5,054 nt of DNA from Nitriliruptorales bacterium (GTDB lineage Bacteria > Actinomycetota > Nitriliruptoria > Euzebyales > Egibacteraceae): assembly GCA_007133145.1 (NCBI GenBank), contig SLNF01000031.1:1-5054 (forward strand), read 5' to 3'. The position numbers and the translations under genes are program-made. The notes below the pieces were generated by a model. The model did no database searches. It was not told the DNA's origin and was given only the letters and a program-made list of their open reading frames with translations. Below, in pieces: positions 1 through 5,054 of the stretch. The stretch's first letter is position 1. Every line of letters begins with the position of its first letter.

Positions 1-2
1 CA

Positions 3-53
3 CCCGACGACCCGCCACCGCCCGGACCCGAGCAGCCCACCCTCGACCTGTAG
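3..53 (+). CDS. 3' end of an unidentified gene, proline-rich acidic tail (partial)
   Basis: The first bases read in one frame as PDDPPPPGPEQPTLDL and end at TAG 51-53. Fourteen of the 16 codons end in G or C, as expected for a coding frame here, and a strong hairpin starts 21 bases after the stop, as expected at a gene end. The visible part is a proline-rich linker followed by a short EQPTLDL tail; this is too little to name a family. The other two plus-strand frames are also open here, which is common at this GC content, so the frame choice rests on the hairpin and the plausible tail. The start and the functional domains lie outside the window. Confidence 0.45.
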   Translation, partial: PDDPPPPGPEQPTLDL

Positions 54-74
54 AACCCCCATCGCCTCTCCGCC

Positions 75-98
75 GCGCCCCGGCTACCCCCGGGGCGC
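75..98 (+). terminator. GC-rich hairpin, likely terminator of the leftmost gene
   Basis: A perfect 9-bp inverted repeat, GCGCCCCGG (75-83) and CCGGGGCGC (90-98), encloses a 6-base loop. It lies just after the stop at 51-53. There is no T-tract on either side, so it is not a classical intrinsic terminator, but U-less hairpins at gene ends are common in high-GC Actinobacteria. It is symmetrical and could also act on minus-strand transcripts leaving the large regulator gene. Confidence 0.5.
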
Positions 99-311
99 AC
101 ACCCCTGCCAGCACACCTGTGTGCGCAACCGGCGCGACCGGCGTGACGCGGGGGCGAGACCGTCGCCAGCGCCCGTCGACACGGGACCGACCATCCGCTG
201 CGAACCGGTGCCAGAACCCACGGTCTCCCAGCCCCCCCCCGACCGCCCCGGCATTGTCGGACTGCCTGTCGTCGGGGCGTCGCGAGACGGTCGCGATGAC
301 CCGACGGCGGT

Positions 312-341
312 GCGTCGACGTCCATCCTCCGGCCGCGACGC
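312..341 (-). terminator. Weak stem-loop after the regulator gene
   Basis: GCGTCG (312-317) pairs with CGACGC (336-341), and one G-U plus one G-C pair may extend the stem outward. The loop is 18 bases. It sits about 18 bases beyond the stop codon of the minus-strand regulator. There is no T-tract and the stem is short, so this is only a candidate terminator. Confidence 0.22.
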
Positions 342-359
342 GCCATCAGACGCTCGGTC

Positions 360-2732
360 CTAGGTGCGCTCGTCCCCTTCAACGGTGAATTCGCGCAGTG
401 CGGCGAGGTCGCGTTTGACGGTGCGCTGGCTCACGCCGAGACGACGTGCGAGCTCAGCGACGTTCGGACGCGCGAGGCCCTCGGCGGTCGTGCGGCTGAG
501 GATCGCTGCGAGTTCGGCGCGGCGCTGGGCGACGCCCTCGGGCGTGTGGGTCCGCCGCGGCGAGCCCTCCTCAGCCGGGGCTTGCGGCGTCGAGGGCAGA
601 TCGGCACGCAGGGTCTCGTCGGGGTCGGCGAGTCCCCAGTCACGCACGGTGCGCACGAGCGCCCGCGTGGACGGGTCGCGGGTGAGCACGGCTGGGCGCT
701 GGGCTGGTGCGACGACGAGGAGGAGGTCACGCAGCAGACGCCAGGCGTGGGCGACGTAGCGTCGCGCGTCCTCGGGGTAGCCGGCCTGGGCGAGCACCAT
801 GCCGTGGATGTGGTGATAGATCGCGACGTGGTCGTCCTCGGCGGTGCGCTCGAGGACGGTGAGCACGGCCTCCTCGGTGGCCGCGAGCGCCTCCTTCGAT
901 CGTCCGAGCGCAGCGAGGCAGAGCCCGCGGGTGGCGAGCGCGCGGGGGATGAGCTCCGGCTCGCCTCGGGCCTCCCACGAGGCGATCGCGGTGTCGATGT
1001 CTTCGAGCGCGCCGACTGGGTCCCCGGCACCGTGGCGCAGGTAGCCGCGGAGGGTGTGGAGCGCGCCCGTCTCCCAGACGTCCTGAGGCACCTCGCCGAG
1101 CAGGGCGAGGCCCTGGTCGGTGAGCGCGATCGCCTCGCCGTGGCCGCTGTCCCCGGCCGTCGCGGTCGCATAGGCCCGCATGAGACGGACGCGGGCGCGC
1201 ACAACGGGGTGGCCGACGTCCTCGGCGAGCGGCCATGCGAGGTCGAGGCTGGCCCGGGCGGCCGCGATGTCGCCGAGCTTGATCTGCGTCGAGGAGAGGT
1301 CGCAGAGGGCGATGGCCTCGTAGCGGTCGAGGGCCAGGTCGCGCCACCGCGACAGCTCACGGACCTGGAGGTCGCGTGCGTGCTCGAGGTCGGCCTGGAG
1401 GTTGGCGAGGGTGCCAAGGGCGTGGTGGACGTGGGCGGCGAGAATCGCGAGGCCGTGCTGCTCGGCAATGGCGAGCGCGTCATGGAGCAGGGGCCGTGCC
1501 TCGTCATAGCGCGCCTGGCGGTGGAGTTCGGCGCCCTTGGCGTAGAGTGCCCGCGCCACGCGGGCCCCGCCGCCGCTTGCCCGCGCGAGCGCGAGGGCGG
1601 CGTCGGTCGACTCGAGCGCGCGGCGGCTCAGCCCCGCCACGCCACGTGAGCGCGCGAGCTCGTGGAGCGCGTCGAACCGCAGGCGGTCGTCCTCGGCGAG
1701 GCCCGTCGCGAGCAGGGCACGGGCGGCGAGGCGTGCCGCGGCGACGCCGTCGGGCTCGAGGCGGAGCACGCTCGCCCGCAGCAGGAGGACCCTCGGATCG
1801 CCCTCGTCGCAGGCCGAGAGGTGCGAGCTCGCGGTGGCGGGGTCGTCGCGGGCCAGCGCGAGGTGTGCCTCGGCGATGCGGAGGTCCTCGGCGGGCTCGC
1901 CGTCGTGGCGCGCCTGGCGCAGGCGCTGCTCGGCGTCGCGGAAGTCCCCCTTCCAGGCCGTCGCGGCGATCGCCTCCCACAGCTCGCGTGGCGGCTGGGA
2001 GGCGACGGGCCCGCTGCCATGCCCGCCGTCGGGCGGGCGCCCCTCGCGGATCGCGTCGACGAGGCGCAGCGTCCGCTCGCGTGGTCGGATGCCGACCTCT
2101 TCGGACAGGTCGAGGAAGGCCTGCACCGCCGTGAGGGCTTCGTCGCGTCGGCCGGTCGTGTCAAGAACCTCTGCGAGCAGCGCGAGGTCGTGCTCGGCGA
2201 GGGGGAACTCGCCGACGACGCGTCGCAGCAGGGCGATCGCCTCGTCGTGGAGGCGGCGCTCGAGCAGCCGGCGCGCCGTGTCCCGGGCGAGCGAGAGGAA
2301 GGTGTCCTCGTACTCGCGTCGTCGTTGGGCGACCCACTCGCCGTCGACCCCGGCGAGGAACGGCCCTCGGTAGTGCGTGAGCGCGGCGAGCCGGGTCTCG
2401 AGGTCCTCGGAGGTTGCCGCGGCCTCGAGCTCGGCGACATCGACCCGGCAGCGGTCGGCGTCGAGCCAGACCGCGTCAAGGTCGCTCGACAGCGGCAGAT
2501 CCGGCAGGGCCCGCCGGAGCTGGAAGAGGCGCTGGGAGACCTGGCGTCGCGCATCGGCGATCGCCGTGTCCGGCAGCTGCGCGGAGGCGAGGTCGTCGCG
2601 GAGCACCGGCCCACCGGCGAGGGCGAGTTGGGCGAGCAGCCCCTGGGTGCGGGGCGGCGGCTGGCGCACGTCGGCGCCCGGGCAGACGACGCGCAGCGAG
2701 CCAAGGAGCTGTAGCCCAACCGTTCCGGTCAC
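360..2732 (-). CDS. SARP-like BTAD/TPR transcriptional regulator with C-terminal helix-turn-helix
   Basis: This encodes a 790-residue cytoplasmic regulator. Residues 7-95 resemble the winged-helix DNA-binding half of SARP/AfsR-type regulators: it opens with LQLLGSLRV, has a helical core around 60-76 (RRQVSQRLFQLRRAL) and ends in VWLDADRCRVDV. Residues about 97-230 match the bacterial transcriptional activator domain (BTAD), with the typical YRGPFLAGVD...EWV stretch at 121-133 and RPRERTLRLVDAI near its end. Residues about 250-700 are alanine/leucine-rich helical pairs that look like TPR repeats, probably a ligand- or protein-sensing scaffold. After a proline/glutamate-rich linker, residues about 733-782 form a DeoR/HTH_11-like helix-turn-helix (VAELARRLGVSQRTVKRDL). 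I see no Walker A motif, so the NB-ARC/STAND ATPase of AfsR-type proteins is absent. The GTG start at 2732 is supported by GAGG at 2742-2739, six bases upstream, and by the SARP fold beginning within a few residues. The target genes are unknown; the divergent small gene is the nearest candidate. Confidence 0.9.
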   Translation of the reverse strand: MTGTVGLQLLGSLRVVCPGADVRQPPPRTQGLLAQLALAGGPVLRDDLASAQLPDTAIADARRQVSQRLFQLRRALPDLPLSSDLDAVWLDADRCRVDVAELEAAATSEDLETRLAALTHYRGPFLAGVDGEWVAQRRREYEDTFLSLARDTARRLLERRLHDEAIALLRRVVGEFPLAEHDLALLAEVLDTTGRRDEALTAVQAFLDLSEEVGIRPRERTLRLVDAIREGRPPDGGHGSGPVASQPPRELWEAIAATAWKGDFRDAEQRLRQARHDGEPAEDLRIAEAHLALARDDPATASSHLSACDEGDPRVLLLRASVLRLEPDGVAAARLAARALLATGLAEDDRLRFDALHELARSRGVAGLSRRALESTDAALALARASGGGARVARALYAKGAELHRQARYDEARPLLHDALAIAEQHGLAILAAHVHHALGTLANLQADLEHARDLQVRELSRWRDLALDRYEAIALCDLSSTQIKLGDIAAARASLDLAWPLAEDVGHPVVRARVRLMRAYATATAGDSGHGEAIALTDQGLALLGEVPQDVWETGALHTLRGYLRHGAGDPVGALEDIDTAIASWEARGEPELIPRALATRGLCLAALGRSKEALAATEEAVLTVLERTAEDDHVAIYHHIHGMVLAQAGYPEDARRYVAHAWRLLRDLLLVVAPAQRPAVLTRDPSTRALVRTVRDWGLADPDETLRADLPSTPQAPAEEGSPRRTHTPEGVAQRRAELAAILSRTTAEGLARPNVAELARRLGVSQRTVKRDLAALREFTVEGDERT

Positions 2733-2737
2733 GGCGA

Positions 2738-2745
2738 CCCTCTCT
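2738..2745 (-). promoter_or_regulatory. Ribosome binding site of the regulator gene
   Basis: On the minus strand AGAGAGGG ends six bases before the GTG at 2732-2730. It decides this GTG over the out-of-frame GTG at 2760-2758, which would give a 94-residue shadow frame. Confidence 0.65.
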
Positions 2746-2777
2746 CAAGACAACCGTCACGGTAGCACGGCGCCCGA

Positions 2778-2800
2778 GTCAGCACGCCGCTGACCAGCGG
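2778..2800. promoter_or_regulatory. Overlapping inverted repeats, candidate operator
   Basis: GTCAGC (2778-2783) and GCTGAC (2789-2794) form an inverted repeat with a 5-base spacer. Sharing its right half, CCGCTG (2787-2792) and CAGCGG (2795-2800) form a second inverted repeat with a 2-base spacer. The site lies 46-68 bases upstream of the regulator's GTG, where an autoregulatory operator would be expected. Short palindromes occur by chance in such GC-rich DNA, so this is a candidate only. Confidence 0.3.
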
Positions 2801-2862
2801 GTTGTCCCCGTCGGGGCCATCCAGAGCGAAGGGCTGCGACGGAGCGGTGCTTCTCTGTACCT

Positions 2863-2897
2863 GCGCCTCGCGCTCCCCGGGGGAGAGCGCGAGGCGC
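2863..2897. repeat. Strong 13-bp perfect hairpin between divergent genes
   Basis: GCGCCTCGCGCTC (2863-2875) is perfectly complementary to GAGCGCGAGGCGC (2885-2897), with a 9-base loop of C and G plus one A. No T-tract follows on either strand. A stem of this strength looks like a terminator, but neither divergent gene ends here. It could end an unseen short transcript, block read-through between the two promoters, form part of a leader RNA of the small gene, or act as a protein site. Confidence 0.55.
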
Positions 2898-3023
2898 GCC
2901 TATGTCCGGCCCTCCGCGCCTACTCCTGCCGAGCGCAAGGGAATTCGAAGGTGTCGAGAGGCAACGTGGGGCACGGGGTGTTCATGAGCGTCCAGCCGGG
3001 AACGATGTCGGTTCGTCGTGAAT

Positions 3024-3033
3024 GGAGGTGATC
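3024..3033 (+). promoter_or_regulatory. Exceptionally strong Shine-Dalgarno of the small gene
   Basis: GGAGGTGATC is a 10-base perfect match to the conserved 3' end of bacterial 16S rRNA (complement of GATCACCTCC). It lies five bases before ATG 3039 (ten bases from the GGAGG core), which fixes that start. The in-frame GTG at 3018 lies upstream of this site and would place it inside the coding region, so it is not used as the start. Confidence 0.85.
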
Positions 3034-3038
3034 AGTAC

Positions 3039-3230
3039 ATGACGACCGAGGAACGCCTTAACGCCCTGCACGAAGCGATGGAGGCGCTCTACGAGGCCCT
3101 CGACCAGAGCCGGGAGATGCCCCGGGTTCCGTTCTCGACTACCGGCAGCGAGCCCGAGGAGCACGACCGCGAGGCAACCGACCAGGCGATGGCCAAGGCC
3201 CGGCAGGCGCTCGACCGGGCGGCCTCGTAG
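3039..3230 (+). CDS. Small acidic helical protein of unknown function (63 aa)
   Basis: I do not recognise a family. The protein has 14 Asp/Glu against 7 Lys/Arg, so it is clearly acidic. It has no signal peptide, membrane segment or cysteine, so it should be cytoplasmic. Residues 3-26 form an amphipathic helix with hydrophobic positions at L7, L10, M14, L17 and L21, suggesting a helical or coiled-coil contact surface. A Pro/Gly/Ser-rich break (P28, P31, G36, P39) is followed by a second charged helix at about 40-62. A helical hairpin that binds another protein would fit, but that is inference. The start is fixed by a perfect Shine-Dalgarno, which makes a real and well-translated gene likely. 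It diverges from the BTAD regulator and is followed, after a hairpin, by the DUF418 gene on the same strand. Confidence 0.75.
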   Translation: MTTEERLNALHEAMEALYEALDQSREMPRVPFSTTGSEPEEHDREATDQAMAKARQALDRAAS

Positions 3231-3242
3231 CCCGAGCGCGCC

Positions 3243-3274
3243 ATGGGGCGCGGTGACCGGACGCAGCGCCCCAT
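3243..3274 (+). terminator. Hairpin after the small gene, likely terminator
   Basis: ATGGGGCGC (3243-3251) pairs perfectly with GCGCCCCAT (3266-3274) across a 14-base loop, 12 bases after the stop of the small gene. No T-tract follows. Its position between two same-strand genes suggests termination or attenuation, so the membrane-protein gene downstream probably has its own promoter. Confidence 0.5.
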
Positions 3275-3279
3275 CTGAG

Positions 3280-3309
3280 TTGAGCCATCCGGGCCCTCCT
3301 CCGTACGGT
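3280..3309 (+). promoter_or_regulatory. Candidate sigma-70-type promoter of the DUF418 gene
   Basis: TTGAGC (3280-3285) matches four bases of the -35 consensus, and TACGGT (3304-3309) keeps the key TA...T of the -10, with an 18-base spacer. Transcription would begin near 3316, about 28 bases before the ATG. It follows directly after the hairpin at 3243-3274, consistent with a new transcription unit. The -10 is poor and overlaps the palindrome CCGTACGG (3301-3308), which might be a protein site. Confidence 0.35.
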
Positions 3310-3340
3310 CGGCGCGTCTGTGCTGAAGCGAGGAGGGCTC
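3291..3340 (+). promoter_or_regulatory. Possible stem masking the DUF418 ribosome binding site
   Basis: GCCCTCCTC (3293-3301) is perfectly complementary to GAGGAGGGC (3330-3338), and a G-U and a G-C pair extend the stem to 3291/3340. The right arm contains the AGGAGGG Shine-Dalgarno (3331-3337), six bases before ATG 3344. The loop is 28 bases. If RNA from upstream reads through, the stem could hide the ribosome binding site. RNA started from the candidate promoter near 3316 would lack the left arm and be free. Confidence 0.35.
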
Positions 3341-3343
3341 ACC

Positions 3344-4576
3344 ATGTCCGGAGTCTCGGGCGAGGTCCGTACGCACGCCGGCCCGACCCGTCCCGTTGAC
3401 CGCGTCGCCGCGCTCGACGTCGTGCGCGGGATGGCGATCCTCGGGATCCTCATCGTCAACATCACGATCTTCGCCGGCGCCGACTGGCTGCGTCCCGGTG
3501 CCTACGAGGGTGCCGACGCGGTCCTGCGCGCGCTCATCGCCGTGTTCGCCGAGACGAAGTTCATCACGAGCTTCGCCCTGCTCTTCGGCCTCGGCCTCGC
3601 GATGCAGGTCGCCCGTGCCGACGAGCGGGGACGCCGCGGCCTGCCGCTCATCACCCGCCGCCTCGCCGTGCTCGCCCTCATCGGCGCGGTCCACGCCGTG
3701 CTCATCTGGTCGGGCGACATCCTCCTGCCCTACGTCGTCCTCGGTCTGCTGCTGCTGCCGTTCCTGCGACGCCGCGCGCGCACCTGCGTGGTCTGGGCCG
3801 TCGTGCTCATCAGCCTCACGGCCGTGCTCATGCTCGCCGGTGGTGGGCTCCTCGCCGTCGGCCAGGCGCTCGGTGGCCCCGAGGTGCAGGCCGAGATCGA
3901 CGCCGGCATCGCCGAGGTCGAGGCCATCGCCGACGCGAGCGAGGCGGCGTACACCTCCGGGAGCTATGCCGCGATGCTCGAGCAGCGCCTCGACGAACTC
4001 GTGTTGGCGTGGCAGAGCGTCGTCTTCATCTTGCCGATGCTCCTCGGCATGGGCCTGCTCGGCGTCGCGGTCGTCCGCAGCGGGATGCTCGCCGACCTCG
4101 CCGCGCACGCGGGGTTGCTGCGGCGCTGGACGGTCATCGGCCTCGCCGTTGGCCTGCCGATCAACTTCGTGGGCGGGATCCTGCTCGGCGGGGACGCGAC
4201 GGCGACGACCCCGGCGAGCATCCTCGGCTGGGGGCTGCTCGTCGTCGGCGGGCCGGTCCTCGCCCTCGGCTATGCCTCGATCGCCACCCGCGTCGCGCTC
4301 GCGCGGCCGGAGGTCGCCCCGGTCCGCTGGCTCGGCAACGTCGGGCGCACGGCCCTGTCGAACTACCTCCTGCAGAGCGTCCTCGCGACCGGGTTCTTCT
4401 ACGGCTTCGCCCTCTACGGCGCGCTGCCGCTCGTCGTCGCCTTCCTCGCCGTGCCGGCGATCTGGGTGGTCAACCTTGCGCTGAGCGCCTGGTGGACCGC
4501 GCGCTTCCGCTACGGACCCGTCGAGTGGGTGTGGCGACTCGGGACCTACGGCACCGTCCCGGCGCTGCGCCGGTAG
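3344..4576 (+). CDS. DUF418 (YeiB-like) polytopic membrane protein
   Basis: This encodes a 410-residue inner-membrane protein of the YeiB/DUF418 family, close to the usual length of about 390. After a hydrophilic N-terminus, the family signature RVAALDVVRGMAILGIL (20-36) leads into the first membrane segment. The F-x-x-LFGxG-type stretch is at 77-84, and RRLAVLALIGAVHAVLIWSG (105-124) followed by DIL and Y130 is also typical. A charged soluble loop at about 175-220 splits the membrane segments, of which I count roughly ten. The C-terminal DUF418 domain (about 235-405) shows GRTALSNYLLQS (334-345) and RFRYGPVEWVWR (387-398). The family is distantly related to membrane acyltransferases; transport or acyl transfer has been suggested, but its function is not established. 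The ATG at 3344 is chosen because AGGAGGG lies six bases upstream. The in-frame GTG at 3320 would put that site inside the gene. No truncation is seen. Confidence 0.92.
   Translation: MSGVSGEVRTHAGPTRPVDRVAALDVVRGMAILGILIVNITIFAGADWLRPGAYEGADAVLRALIAVFAETKFITSFALLFGLGLAMQVARADERGRRGLPLITRRLAVLALIGAVHAVLIWSGDILLPYVVLGLLLLPFLRRRARTCVVWAVVLISLTAVLMLAGGGLLAVGQALGGPEVQAEIDAGIAEVEAIADASEAAYTSGSYAAMLEQRLDELVLAWQSVVFILPMLLGMGLLGVAVVRSGMLADLAAHAGLLRRWTVIGLAVGLPINFVGGILLGGDATATTPASILGWGLLVVGGPVLALGYASIATRVALARPEVAPVRWLGNVGRTALSNYLLQSVLATGFFYGFALYGALPLVVAFLAVPAIWVVNLALSAWWTARFRYGPVEWVWRLGTYGTVPALRR
4559..4573. repeat. Short hairpin at the DUF418 gene end
   Basis: CCGGCG (4559-4564) and CGCCGG (4568-4573) flank CTG, inside the last codons of the DUF418 gene. 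Only 12 bases separate the stops of the two convergent genes, so a terminator serving both would have to overlap coding sequence, as this one does. There is no T-tract and the stem is short. Confidence 0.25.
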
Positions 4577-4588
4577 CGCCCCCGACGC

Positions 4589-5054
4589 TCATCGCGGCTC
4601 GGCCAGGGCGATCGCCGAGGCGGCGACGGCGAGACCGCGTGCACCGATGAGCACGGGGTCGAGGTCGAGGGTCTCGAGGTCGTCGACGGCCTCGACGACT
4701 GCGCCGAGGCGCAAGAGCAGGTACCCCACCTCCTCGAGGTCGACGCCGTTGAGGCGCGGGTCCTCGCGCAGGCCCGACAGGAGGTCCTCGACATCCTCGC
4801 CGGCCAGCGGGTGCAGGGCGACGGCGGACGCCGCCTCCTGCCCCGACGGACCGACGGTGAGGACCGGTCCGACGTCCCGGTCGTGGCGGAGCCGCACCCG
4901 CAGCGCCGTCGCGTCGGCGGGGGTCTGCGCCCCGAGGCTCGCGACCCCGACGGCGTCGAGGAGCGCGGTCGTGGCGTGGGCGTCGAGGCTCGCCCGCCCG
5001 CCGACGCCCACGGCGTCGTCGATGAGGGCGCGCAGCGTCCCGGCGTCGAGGTCG
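4589..5054 (-). CDS. C-terminal part of NDP-forming acyl-CoA synthetase-like protein with degenerate ATP-grasp (partial)
   Basis: The frame is open from the right edge of the window to TGA at 4591-4589, showing the last 154 residues. The visible N-terminal part (LDAGTLRALIDDA, then a stretch containing TALLDAVGV) resembles the linker and first helix of the ATP-grasp domain in ADP-forming acetyl-CoA synthetases and their GNAT fusions (Pat-like protein acetyltransferases). The rest, from RLRHDRDVGPVLTVG through ALHPLAGEDVEDLL to LETLDLDPVLI, resembles the end of the same domain. The roughly 120 residues usually between them, which hold most of the nucleotide-binding core, are missing. The usual ELDxNP motif reads TLDLDP, losing the Glu and Asn expected to help bind metal. 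The domain is therefore probably not catalytic and may be structural or regulatory. A GTG at 5011 could be read as a start, but no ribosome binding site precedes it and homology continues upstream, so the gene most likely begins outside the window. Confidence 0.7.
   Translation of the reverse strand, partial: DLDAGTLRALIDDAVGVGGRASLDAHATTALLDAVGVASLGAQTPADATALRVRLRHDRDVGPVLTVGPSGQEAASAVALHPLAGEDVEDLLSGLREDPRLNGVDLEEVGYLLLRLGAVVEAVDDLETLDLDPVLIGARGLAVAASAIALAEPR

Larger units (their letters stand above)
54..359. other. Intergenic stretch with no convincing gene
   Basis: This stretch separates two convergent genes. Two plus-strand frames stay open through it but give arginine/proline-rich, low-complexity translations without a ribosome binding site, and one runs into the opposite gene, so I do not call them. 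It holds the terminator-like hairpin at 75-98, a 14-base palindrome-like site GCACAC-CT-GTGTGC (111-124), a run of nine C (232-240), a pair of TCGCGA palindromes 11 bases apart (280-285 and 291-296), and a weak stem near the end of the regulator gene (312-317 with 336-341). A decayed gene or a small RNA cannot be excluded. Confidence 0.5.
2733..3038. other. Divergent intergenic control region
   Basis: About 300 bases separate the divergent starts of the regulator and the small acidic protein, so it should hold both promoters. I could not assign a convincing -35/-10 pair for either gene. It contains overlapping inverted repeats at 2778-2800, a CCCCG-T-CGGGG palindrome at 2806-2816, and a long hairpin at 2863-2897. 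A 61-codon plus-strand frame (2802-2987) has no good ribosome binding site and a composition unlike a protein, so I treat the region as non-coding. Confidence 0.6.

Noticed and set aside
119..388. Two overlapping plus-strand open frames (119-388 and 121-363)
   Set aside because: Arginine/proline-rich low-complexity translations, no ribosome binding site, and one runs into the opposite regulator gene. Open frames like this are expected by chance at this GC content.
546..1649. Long plus-strand open frame of 367 codons opposite the regulator
   Set aside because: It is the antisense shadow of the TPR region; the opposite strand shows recognisable BTAD and helix-turn-helix domains with a proper ribosome binding site.
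2802..2987. 61-codon plus-strand frame in the divergent region
   Set aside because: No credible ribosome binding site, it spans the strong hairpin, and its composition does not look like a protein.
2998..3020. GGGAAC motif resembling an ECF sigma factor -35 upstream of the small gene
   Set aside because: No suitable -10 element lies 16-17 bases downstream; the expected position falls in the ribosome binding site region.
3018..3038. GTG at 3018 as the start of the small gene
   Set aside because: The perfect Shine-Dalgarno at 3024-3033 lies after it and points to ATG 3039.
3320..3343. GTG at 3320 as the start of the DUF418 gene
   Set aside because: The Shine-Dalgarno AGGAGGG lies inside the extension and directs ribosomes to ATG 3344.
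3089..4108. Minus-strand open frame of 339 codons opposite the DUF418 gene
   Set aside because: Its translation is a His/Asp/Glu/Arg-rich low-complexity string typical of the antisense of hydrophobic GC-rich membrane genes, and it would overlap two better-supported genes.
1..5054. Defence island, prophage, transposon or CRISPR system
   Set aside because: No transposase, integrase, nuclease, Cas-like gene, terminal inverted repeats or spaced direct repeats were found; composition is uniform across the window.

Overview
The window is very GC-rich, with GTG/ATG starts, strong Shine-Dalgarno sites and mostly G or C at third codon positions. This points to a high-GC Gram-positive (actinobacterial) chromosome. 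The SARP-type regulator and the actinobacterial style of the neighbouring genes agree with this, but no marker gene fixes the lineage. I see no tRNA, rRNA, CRISPR array, transposase or phage gene.

Layout from left to right: (1) the last 16 codons of a plus-strand gene running in from outside (3-53), followed by a GC-rich hairpin that probably terminates it. (2) A roughly 300-base stretch without a convincing gene (54-359), holding a C9 run and short palindromes. (3) A large minus-strand gene (360-2732, 790 aa) for a BTAD/TPR transcriptional regulator that also carries a DeoR/HTH_11-like helix-turn-helix at its C-terminus. (4) A divergent intergenic region (2733-3038) with overlapping inverted repeats and an unusually strong 13-bp hairpin. 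(5) A small plus-strand gene (3039-3230, 63 aa) with a 10-base perfect Shine-Dalgarno, then a terminator-like hairpin. (6) A plus-strand gene (3344-4576, 410 aa) for a YeiB-like DUF418 polytopic membrane protein. (7) Convergent to it, only 12 bases away, the C-terminal 154 residues of a minus-strand gene (4589 to the window edge). This resembles the end of an NDP-forming acyl-CoA synthetase / GNAT fusion, but its ATP-grasp part looks internally deleted and lacks key residues.

The genes do not form an obvious pathway. The regulator and the small gene diverge from a shared control region, so the regulator could control the small gene and perhaps, by read-through, the membrane protein; this is inference from layout only. 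The most unusual points are the two-ended DNA-binding architecture of the regulator, the apparently gutted ATP-grasp domain, the small acidic protein with an exceptional ribosome binding site, and a possible stem that would mask the DUF418 gene's ribosome binding site in read-through transcripts. I found no clear evidence of a new defence or mobile system.
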